Shown here: in pieces, positions 55,861-64,000 of the stretch | Layout: each line of letters opens with the position of its first letter | Numbering within the stretch: the stretch's first letter is position 1 | Assembly: GCA_947044405.1 (NCBI GenBank) | Contig: CAMRHE010001096.1 | Coordinates: 62,001 to 126,000, forward strand | Direction: 5' to 3' | DNA: 64,000 bases | Source of the DNA: Leptodactylus fallax | Taxonomy: Eukaryota > Chordata > Amphibia > Anura > Leptodactylidae | Program-made: the position numbers and the translations under genes | Notes under the pieces: generated by a model | The model's input: the letters and a program-made list of their open reading frames with translations, nothing else | Told to the model about the DNA's origin: nothing | The model's database searches: none

Positions 55861-58750
55861 CACAGGGGCAGAGATACCCCATATTGTGCTGCTGTTGGAC
55901 GTAAGGGAATTACTTTTTTAACAATAAAATGTAACTTTAGCCACAAATTTTTCATCTTCACAAGGGGTTAAAGAAGAAATTGCACACACATTTTGTTACA
56001 CAATTTCTCCTGACCACGACAATACCCCATATGTGCTGGTACACTGATGTACGGGCACACGGCAGCGCTCAGAACGGAAAACGCTTTTGGCAGACAGATT
56101 TCCCGGAATAGTTTTCAGGCAAGATGTTGCATTTGCAGAGCCCCCAAGGTTCCAAAGCAGTGGAAACCCCCAAAATGTGATCCCATTTTGTAAACTACAC
56201 CTCTCAAGGAATATATCAAGGAGTATAGTGAGCACTTTGATATTTCATGTGTTATGCAGAATTCGGGCAGGAAAATGGAAAGCAACATTTTTTTCTATAA
56301 AATGTAGATTCAAGCCAAATTTTTGCATTACCACAAGGGGTTAAGAGAAAATGCACCCCACAATTTGATAAGCATTTTCTCCCAACTACAGAACGACCCC
56401 ACATGTGGATATAAACTGATGTATAGGCGCACATTGGGACAGAAAAGTTTTTAGAGGGCAGAATTGGTTTATTTTTATTATTTTATATTATTTTATTATT
56501 ATTTTTAGTTTTCAGGAACCATGTCTCATTTGCAGAGCCCCCAAGGTGTCAGAACTATTTTGTAAACTAGACCTCTCAAGAAAATTATCAATAGTGAGAA
56601 TTTGGACTCCACAGGTTAATTTATTTCCCAGAAATTGATGGACAAAAGAGGTTGAAAGGTAAATCTGTGCAGAATACATTATGGTATACGGAGGTGATAT
56701 ACCATGGAAAATAAATAAAAAAAAAATATTAATCCATAGATATGTTGTACTGTCTAAAGCATTCTTAGTGCACAGGCCAGGATTTTCAGGGCAGGGGTCA
56801 CACTGATAAATTGTGTCTTTCTTTATTCCCCTTTTGGAACACACTCTGCACCTTTTTTGGGTCTTCCCTTTCTTTGCAGTTTGTGAGACTTCACTGGCAA
56901 AATGTTGTCCTGGTACAATACGGGCACCTTCAGTTCTGGAAGTACTGGGGCCCTGCCTTTCCTTGTCCCCAAATACCAGAGCCTTCATAACTTCCTCCTG
57001 AAATTGAAGGAATGTTCCTGCTCTGTCTGCAGATCGTGATATCACAAAGGCATTATACATTGTCATCTGTACGATGTGCAGCTTTTTGTGCCACACTCTT
57101 GTTTTCCGCATGGCACTGTACGGCTTCAGGACTTGACCAGATAGATCATCCCCTCCCATGTACTTATTGTATGCCAGGATGCAGTCTGGCTTGGGGGTAA
57201 GGGTACGGGTACCATGCAGAGGGACAGGGGTGCTGCCGTTACTATGAATTGTGGTCAGTACAATGACATCCTTCTTGTCTTTATACTTGACCAGCAGCAT
57301 ATTCTCATTGCAGACGGCCCTACTCTCACCCCTTCTGAGGGGCTGCGTAATCTGTGTCCTAGGGAGGCCTCTCGGATTTCTGCGCACTGATGCTCTCGCA
57401 CAATTTGTATATTTTAATGCCATACTGTGCCCTCTTACTGGACTGATATTGGCAGAATTTCAGCCTCCATTTGAAACTGATCAGAGATTCATCTATAGAA
57501 ATGTTCTGATCAGGGATATACGATGTAGCAAATTTGGCGCTAAAGTGGTCAATTACTGGCCTGACTTTGAATAGGCGATCAGAGTTTGTGGCACCTCGGG
57601 GCGGGCACTGTGCATTATCATTATAATGCAGAAATTTGAGGATCGTTTCAAAGCGTGTCCTGGTCATAACCATTCTATAGATTGGAGTATTATACAAGAC
57701 GTCTGTACTCCAATACTGTCTAATATTTGGTTTCCTCACTATGCCCATATGCAGACTAAGACCCCAGAAAATCTTTAACTCTGCTGCATTTACTGGGGTC
57801 CACCTATGGGGTCTGGCATATGAAGAGGTGGAGTTTTGTTCTATAACTTGTTGAGCTTATACATTTGTTTGGGTCACCATAAAATCTATAAACTCATCAG
57901 AGAAAAGGACTGAAAAAGTAAATTTCTCTAAAACCTTTAGTCTCAAATTTGTATTCCTGACCTGCCCACAAAGGCAGGAAGCTGAGGCTCATAACTTTCT
58001 GGGGGTGGGGTCCACATGGGTTCTGCACTTTCAGGAGTGACCTAAGCAATTGTTCTGGGACACCTTCTTTGGGGTCACTTATCCCTGGGGGAGGAAAAAT
58101 AATTCAATGGGGCATTTTCCTCTTCTCCCTCTCTAGTTGTAATAATGTCAGAGGCCAGTAAGGCATATGGCTCTTCCGCTGAATACCTTTTCTGGGAGGT
58201 TTGGTGGCTTTGGGACAATTTGTATTTGCTGTGCTTTTACACCTGTATAGAAACTATTTACTGAGTACTAATTAGAAATGTGGGGTGTATGTTATGCTTC
58301 AACACATGTACATATGAAAGAAATGTAACCAGAAATAAAGAGTTATAGAAAAGAAGGCTCTGTATAGAGAGACTTCTATCTATATTTATAGCAATTCTAA
58401 CTAAATCTAACTAAAATTTAGATTATTAGAAAAAAAAAACTCTGCAGCCAAAAAAAAATTGAGCAGAAGCCAGATCAATAACCTGGGTCACTGAACGGAG
58501 CTATTCAGCAGCACAGGGATGGAAAAAAAAGCAGGAAGCAAAAAAAAAAAAAAAAATCCCCAAAAAGGTTCTGGTGCTGGTTAGGGGGTTTCCTAATAAG
58601 CAACCAGCAGGTGGGGGGGGGGGCAGACAATAAAAAATAAAATTAGGAGTTCAGGGAAGGTGGAAGAAGGGATGGAGAGAGGCAGGGATGAAGGGAGATG
58701 CCTGAAGGCACATCTTTGTCTGCCAGGAGGAACTACAGAGGAATCACACA
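55860..58750 (-). mobile_element. piggyBac-type element, copy D
   Basis: Minus strand order: leader (58750-58240, equal to 1960-2450 reverse-complemented), transposase gene (58215-56640) and the 3' non-coding block (56640-55860) shared with copies at 20.5-26.8 and 51.3-54.0 kb (for example GTGAGCACTTTGATATTTCA, TTGCAGAGCCCCCAAGG). Neither TTAA-bounded terminus is visible, so both ends are truncated or overlapped by other repeats. Confidence 0.75.
56640..58215 (-). pseudogene. piggyBac (PGBD4-like) transposase with internal deletion
   Basis: Minus strand: QKRYSAEEPYALLASD (58200), WTPPPESYEPQLPAFVGRSG, KFTFSVLFSDEFIDFMVTQT, one stop, WTPVNAAELKIFWGLSLHMG, KPNIRQYWSTDVLYNTPIYR, and the first catalytic Asp in ISIDESLISFKWRLKF. 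After YKLCES (57405) it jumps to ASVRRNPRGLPRTQ, omitting the part with the second Asp. The third site reads KYMGGDDLSGQVLKPYS. The C-terminus has the Cys-rich domain RCRVCSKRGIKKDTIYQCDP and CPENPGLC. The enzyme is dead through the deletion, stop and frameshifts. Confidence 0.92.
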
Positions 58751-58759
58751 GTAATATTG

Positions 58760-59990
58760 CCCTGTTTTCTGGTGTCAGAATTTTTTCTCAAAGTTGCCAT
58801 ATTCTGACACCCGTAACTTTTTTGTATTTTCGTGTACGGTGATGCATAGGGTGTCTTTTTTTTTTTTTTTGTGGGGCCAGGTATACTTTTTAGTTATACC
58901 ATTTTGGGAAATGTCTATTGCTTTGAATACTTCTTATTCAAATTTTTATAAGAGGAGATATCTAGTATTGGGAGCATCTGACAACAAGGTCACCATTTTA
59001 TTTTAGGGAAACCTGGCTAAAGCTTGTGTTCAGTTGTATTATGGATCCATTCATCATCTGTCTAGTATTAAGAATCACATCTCCTCCTGATCCAGATGGC
59101 CGTAATGTGATGTATTGTGGGAGCCTAGATGTTTAGGAAGGCAACCCATGGGATTAGTGTTAGTCTTAGGTGCCTTCATAAGGTAAAATCTTTTGGAGGG
59201 AAATTAAGTTGTTTCTTATGTTTTAGTTGGCTAAGTATTAGCCAATAAAATATGGCTTAGAGGGAAGATTCTCCCTCTAGCTCAGTAACCTCCCTCTATA
59301 GTCCAGCTTTTGATTTGTTGCTGTGGCCATAGGAAAATTGACCTATGCCCCAGCAACTGTTATTTTATTGGTCAGAGAGGGGACTGATTCCCCTTTAAAT
59401 ATCAGTGCAGAGCTGGGGTCTTGGCCTGCATTGTGGATCAAGAGCCGGACTTTACCTGGGATAATGGATGCCCCTATGGATGAAATCTGCAGGCGATTCT
59501 GGGAGAGCAGGGCAATGAAGGTCCTACAGCGGTGCCTGTCGGAATCCACGAGGAACGTGAAACCTTCCCCAAGACCCATGGAGCCCTCCGGTGACTACCA
59601 GTAGGCAACTGCTGTTGCTGGTCCTGGAACGCCCCTGAAGAGGCAACCTCTTCCAACAGAATTGAAGACATCAGAGGACATCCATCTGCTGCCGGTGGTG
59701 TGTTATACTGCCCATGCACAAGCGCAGCTTCCACACATTTTAGCTAATTTAACTGCTGTGCTATCTTCAGTTCAGTTAACTTTAATGCAGTCAAAAGACC
59801 CCAGTAATAAATATGACCTGTAATGACAGTGAGGTATGGAGACATTTAGAAGCAAGTCAAGAAGGAGAAGATTGCAGGGACCTTAGGTCCGCTGTTGCAC
59901 CCATTTCTATAGTTCAAGGCGTATCTGAAGTTTGTAATAAAGAAGCGCTTCCTTGTGAAGTCTCGCCACTGGGTTTCTATTTGTTCTTTG
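58760..59990. other. Unassigned sequence between piggyBac copies
   Basis: 58830-58910 repeats part of 5650-5720. The rest includes 59323-59604, an open plus-strand frame with MDAPMDEICRRFWESRAMKV that looks protein-like but matches nothing I can name, a TTTAAATA near 59394 and AATAAAG-type signals near 59805 and 59936, which together could be a degraded LTR element. I cannot confirm it. Confidence 0.35.
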
Positions 59991-59997
59991 GCACAAG

Positions 59998-60190
59998 GAA
60001 TTTGAATAGGCGATCAGAGTTTGTGGCACCTCGGGGCGGGCACTGTGCATTATCATTATAGTGTAAAAATTTCAGGATCATTTCAAAGCGTGTCCTGGTC
60101 ATAACCATTCTATAGATTGGAGTATTATACAAGACGTCTGTACTCCAATACTGTCTAATATTTGGTTTCCTCATAATGACCATATGCAGA
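59998..60190 (-). pseudogene. piggyBac transposase, short middle fragment (copy E)
   Basis: KPNIRQYWSTDVLYNTPIYR, MVMTRTRFEMILKFLHYNDN and CPPRGATNSDRLFK on the minus strand, nearly identical to the same part of copy D. It holds none of the catalytic residues. Confidence 0.9.
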
Positions 60191-60349
60191 ATAATTGTTA
60201 AACATTAATGGCACATCACTCGTTGCTATAGGTTAATGGTGCTCAGAGAGGACCTCACATCCGTATTAGAAAGTATAAGAAGCTCAGTGGCGGTAAGATC
60301 TGCACAAAGAGATGGGTTATGCGGAAAAGAAATGGTTTCCACTGATTCT

Positions 60350-60363
60350 AGCTAAAATTTAAC

Positions 60364-60400
<37 letters not shown>

Positions 60401-61000
60401 AGGAGACTTTTATCTATATTTATATATAGCAGCTAATTCTAACTACTATTAGAAAAATCTGTGCCAAAAAAATGAGCACAGATACAATTGGCGGTCACAG
60501 GTGAAAAAATAAAAAAAAGGGGGAAAACAACAAAAAAAAACATTTTTCCCAATAAAGGGCTGTTGGTAAGGGGTTAACCAGCAGCAATGTGTGGGGAGGC
60601 TCTGCACAGATAGATGGATGGATGGATGTACTGTGGCAGAAGAATTTGGAGGGTGGCAGAGGAGGGTGGATGAGGCTGGAGTTTAGCAGAGGAGATTGGA
60701 GAATGGGAAGATCAAGATGAGCCCTCTGAGAGGAAGATCGCAGGTAAGTTGCAGCGGTTACGCACTCAGTGATGCTCAGGGCAGCACAGTGACTGCTTTG
60801 CTCGCAAATCCCAGAAGGAGTGACATGAGCAGAGCAGTGACCGTTACTTTACACTGCCCTGCGCGCCTGCAATCTGTACAGACTGACCAATTGCAGCAAT
60901 GGGGGGGGGGGGGTGGTGGTGGCGGCACCACTGCACGCCCCCCAACACTCAACCGTGTGCCGGTAAGTTGCTATTGGCCAATCAGGCTGTAGAAATATAC
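60350..61000 (-). mobile_element. piggyBac leader fragment (copy E)
   Basis: TATCTATATTTATATATAGC, CTAACTACTATTAGAAAAAT and TTGGTAAGGGGTTAACCAGC resemble the leader of copies A and D. A (GT)n run lies at 60379-60402 and a G run near 60901. With 59998-60190 it forms an internally deleted copy. 61001-61440 shows nothing I recognise. Confidence 0.55.
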
Positions 61001-61595
61001 AGAGATCGAAAATGATCAATGAATACAGTATTGCATTATAAATACATATAGATACAAATAGACAAACAGTATAACGTTACTAGAATCCATCTATGCACGT
61101 ATAATGTAGTAAGATTATCCCCTATTGTGGCAGTCCCCCAATAAGAACATGGTAATAATATACTAATAATAATATACTATGCGTACTAAGTGAAATTTAG
61201 AAGTTAGAAATTTGCAGATAACAATCTGTAATTCATATATGGATGAATTGTTTGGTTCAGGCCCGATCTTTCTGCGATGTGAAGTACATGTTGAACAGCA
61301 GCAATCTTAAGATGCTCGTGTCAGATGACACAAAGTCCCTTTAACGATCAGATGTACTATTATGCTCATTTGTTTAAGTACCACAAGCCAGGGATGTAAT
61401 AATACATTCGTGGTTGTTAAAAACTAAAGCAAGGACTTCTCTTGAATATATATATATATGTATATTTAATATTGAAATTAGTGTCAGTAATACATATGTC
61501 TATATACAGTATGTGTAAGGTGTAGGTATAGAAGTATTTATATGTAAAACTTGAAAGTCATGTTAGTAATAAGTATCTACATTTTGTATAAGGTT

Positions 61596-61641
<46 letters not shown>

Positions 61642-61720
61642 TTGTAGATAATGTCAGTAATAAATATAATAAATATGTCTATATTAAGTATCTGTAAGGT
61701 ATCGGTATATATATATATTT

Positions 61721-62188
61721 TGTGAGAAGGTGACAGGCAGAGTGTTGGAATCACGGTATATCTCCCCCAGGTTTCTGACATACGTCTGGTCCACGGCAGG
61801 TCTTGACTAGGCCTCAGGCCCAGGTGTGGGTCCTGGGCTCGTTACTGGGCTATAAAAGGCCGCAGAGCCTATAGTTAAGGTCAGATCCTGGGAGTGAGAG
61901 GAGGTGCCTGGGTCTGTCCTGAAACACAGAGTCTGGTACTGTGCTACTTTGTTTTGTTCGTGTGGTTGATAGTAAGCCACACGTATAGTTAGTTTTTAGT
62001 GCTCGGACGAGCAGGGTTTTGTTTTACGTTTTGCCTGAAGTTAAGGCTGTATTTGATTTTGTGCCTGACGTAAGATTTATATATTTTTGCTGTTTTTCCA
62101 AATAAACCTGTTTTGTACCAGACTTCGTGTGCCTGTCTCTGACTGGTTGGGTCCGCACCATTGCTGCTACCGAGCTACCTCCCCCACA
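61721..62188 (+). mobile_element. Solo LTR 2, copy B
   Basis: TGTGAGAAGGTGACAGGCAG to CTCCCCCACA, as at 33899-34377, with the same TATA (GGGCTATAAAAGGC) and AATAAA. It lacks a short stretch (CTGTTTAGTTAGT-like) after TAGTTTTTA and has scattered substitutions. The LTR was therefore present before the duplication. Confidence 0.82.
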
Positions 62189-62250
62189 ATATATATATAT
62201 ATATATATTTTAATTAGTATCAATAAGTACCTCTGTATAACGTGTGTGTG

Positions 62251-62290
<40 letters not shown>

Positions 62291-62810
62291 AGTATAGGCT
62301 CGGATCTGCATCTACCTCCCAAAACCCGAACCCAGACTCCAGTTAGTCACATTGTGGATACCAGCCACCTTAGTGGAAGGAATCTACCATTAACTATTTA
62401 ACCTTCTGCCTCTCTACAATATATATGATTGTAATTAGTGTCAGTAATACATATGTCTATATACAGTATATGTAAGGTGTAGGTATATAAGTATGTATAT
62501 GTAAAACTCGAAAGTCATATTAGTATCTTTATATACATTATGTATAAGGTTTGTCTATATATATATTTACAGATTGTAGATAATGTCTGTAATAAATATG
62601 TCTATAATCAGTATGTGAAAGATGTGGGTATATTTATTTATATATAATATATATATATATATATATTTAGAGATTGACAGTAATGTCCTTAATAAGTATC
62701 TCTATATTCAGTATGTGTACAGTATGTGTATGTATATATAAATATATGCATTTTTAGAAAACAAAAGTATTGTCAACAAAAACTACCTCAGTATACAGCA
62801 GGGTTAGGCA
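62189..62810. repeat. AT-rich tandem array, copy B
   Basis: Array units and (TA)n runs (about 62250-62288 and 62643-62668), matching 34669-34740 and 36311-36735. The left part of this array (61441-61720) matches 33642-33898. Confidence 0.75.
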
Positions 62811-63155
62811 ACCTTTTTCGCACGGTGTGCCGATTTAAACAAAAAAAAATCAAAGATGAGGTACTCAGTGTGCCGGACAATAAATGTAAGGTTGCCGACT
62901 GACCTCTACATGAAAGTCACACCACACAAACCATAACTTATCTAAACCAATTAATCAGTTAAACTTACATTTCAGTGAGATCCTTGTCCCTGACTTTCTT
63001 TAGAAAGAGGATCCATTTGTGGTGACTATGAGGTGACTTTCAGCTGAACGCCAGCTTCAGAATGTTCTGCAGTAAACCTGCTTCTTGAGGGGCACAAGAT
63101 ACTATTTATTTATTTATTTTATTTATTATTTATTATGCTTACTTGTATAGCGCCA

Positions 63156-63861
63156 TCATATTCCGCAGCGCTTTAAGATACAATTCTTGTGTGAAAAAAT
63201 CTGCTCACACAGATATGTTGACCCAAACACTGACAGCTTTGCCAATGCAATTTTCTTCAAACGGTCAAATTTTCCTGGAAGTGAGTCCCAACACTTAAAA
63301 AGGGTCTGCGCATTTTCTTTGTTTGTTTCGAGTAAAGTACACAACTCACAAAACTTCATTGTCCACAGCGATGAGCTTTGGAAATCAATAAGCTGCATCT
63401 CAAAGGCACTAATATTCATCCATTCAAAAAATAACAAGTCCATGTCATTTACATTCAGCTTGTCTGGATATGTAAGAAAGGAAAACATTGGCCCATGTTT
63501 CTGAAAATCTTGAAATCTTTTGGAGAATTCTGTCTGTAGCTCTCTGATGTACTTACAAATTTGAGCTGTGCTGACTGAATGTTGAGTGGAATACTCGCTC
63601 AAGTGCTTGAAATAGTGAAATCTCCCTTTCTCTGTATCCTCCACATAGATATGAAGTTTGGAAGTGAATGCTTTCCATGTCTCATATAGCCCCATCACTG
63701 TTTATCCACTTCCCTGCATGCAGACATTGCGCTCATTCAAGTGTGATGTAATATCTGTCAAAAACATAAGTTTTTCAAGTCACTGGACATCCTCTAGCTC
63801 TGGATAATCCTGGCTTACAAAGCTTTCAAGCACTTTTCCAGCACTCAGCCACCTGACATTG
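63156..63861 (-). pseudogene. hAT transposase C-terminal part, copy B
   Basis: Same as 37074-37775, but here the frame from 63698 stays open for 180 codons, from MMGLYETWKAFTSKLHIYVE through CTLLETNKENAQTLFKCWDS to the dimerisation segment ALAKLSVFGSTYLCEQIFSH. It has the four bases (TTTG) missing in copy A near 63320. The upstream stops after DVQ and near CMQGSG are shared with copy A, so the gene was already dead before the duplication. Confidence 0.87.
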
Positions 63862-64000
63862 GAATAAGTCCAAGGCAGGAAATTGGAGCGACGGTAGACC
63901 CAGCGAACGAAGAAAGTCCGGCAACTCCTCCGGGATGGCTAGGGAGAGCAGGTTGTCCTTCATGCGTACCTGAAGCGCAAACGGGAAACCCCAGCGATAG
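63862..64000 (-). pseudogene. L1 ORF1 C-terminal fragment, copy B
   Basis: Continuation of the hAT/L1 junction as in copy A. The minus strand reads RWGFPFALQVRMKDNLLSLA and IPEELPDFLRSLGLPSLQF; the rest is beyond the window. Confidence 0.85.

Larger units (their letters stand above)
61441..64000 (+). repeat. Segmental duplication, copy B (runs off the window)
   Basis: Matches 33642-37914 in order and orientation: array, solo LTR, array, hAT fragment, L1 junction. It lacks 34378-34668 and the Tc1-like element of copy A and instead has about 95 bp (62290-62385, GGAGTATAGGCTCGGATCTG) absent from A. The final bases GGGAAACCCCAGCGATAG equal 37897-37914. Confidence 0.92.

Overview
This window looks like intergenic DNA from a large vertebrate genome, most probably an anuran amphibian. 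I see no host gene with an intact exon structure. What I recognise is almost entirely transposable elements, element fragments and tandem repeats. The mix of several Tc1-like families, PGBD4-type piggyBac, hAT, Penelope-like elements with a GIY-YIG domain, L1-type LINEs and a DIRS-like fragment, with vertebrate-style processed-gene debris, fits a frog. The species assignment is inference.

Layout. 1-6.3 kb: a Tc1-like end, a fold-back MITE, an AT-rich tandem array, then the 5' half of a piggyBac element split by a complete Tc1-like element (2455-4059) and joined to a Penelope 3' end. 6.3-11 kb: a truncated Tc1-like element, an inverted minisatellite element, an L1 scrap, a broken retrocopy of VRK3 (minus strand) and an LTR-like stretch, all flanked by 71-bp direct repeats. 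11-15.7 kb: one degraded Penelope-like element (minus) split by an internally deleted Tc1-like element and an LTR-like insertion. 15.7-20.5 kb: L1 pieces, including an open 295-residue ORF1, and a Tc1-like element whose transposase region carries ten 39-bp tandem copies. 20.5-26.9 kb: a non-coding piggyBac relative holding two oppositely oriented hAT elements with 8-bp target duplications. 27.3-28.9 kb: a 38-bp minisatellite.

30-39.4 kb: an AT-rich array hosting an internally deleted L1, two solo LTRs, a Tc1-like element and a hAT/L1 junction. Part of this block (about 33.6-37.9 kb) recurs at 61.4-64.0 kb as a segmental duplication. 39.5-44.8 kb: a Penelope fragment, two copies of a mariner-like MITE, a roughly 30-bp minisatellite and a full-length Tc1-like element. 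45-50.9 kb: a 5'-truncated Penelope element bounded by 240-bp direct repeats, an approximately 80-bp satellite and further Penelope pieces. 51.3-61 kb: three piggyBac copies with broken transposase genes, a DIRS-like gag remnant, and the best-preserved gene in the window, an uninterrupted 338-residue Tc1-like transposase (52157-53173) inside an element with matching terminal repeats.

The genes do not form a pathway. The relations between them are of insertion order: nested insertions with readable target duplications give a relative history. The likely mobile machinery is the 52-kb transposase, with the L1 ORF1 product a weak second; everything else coding is disrupted.
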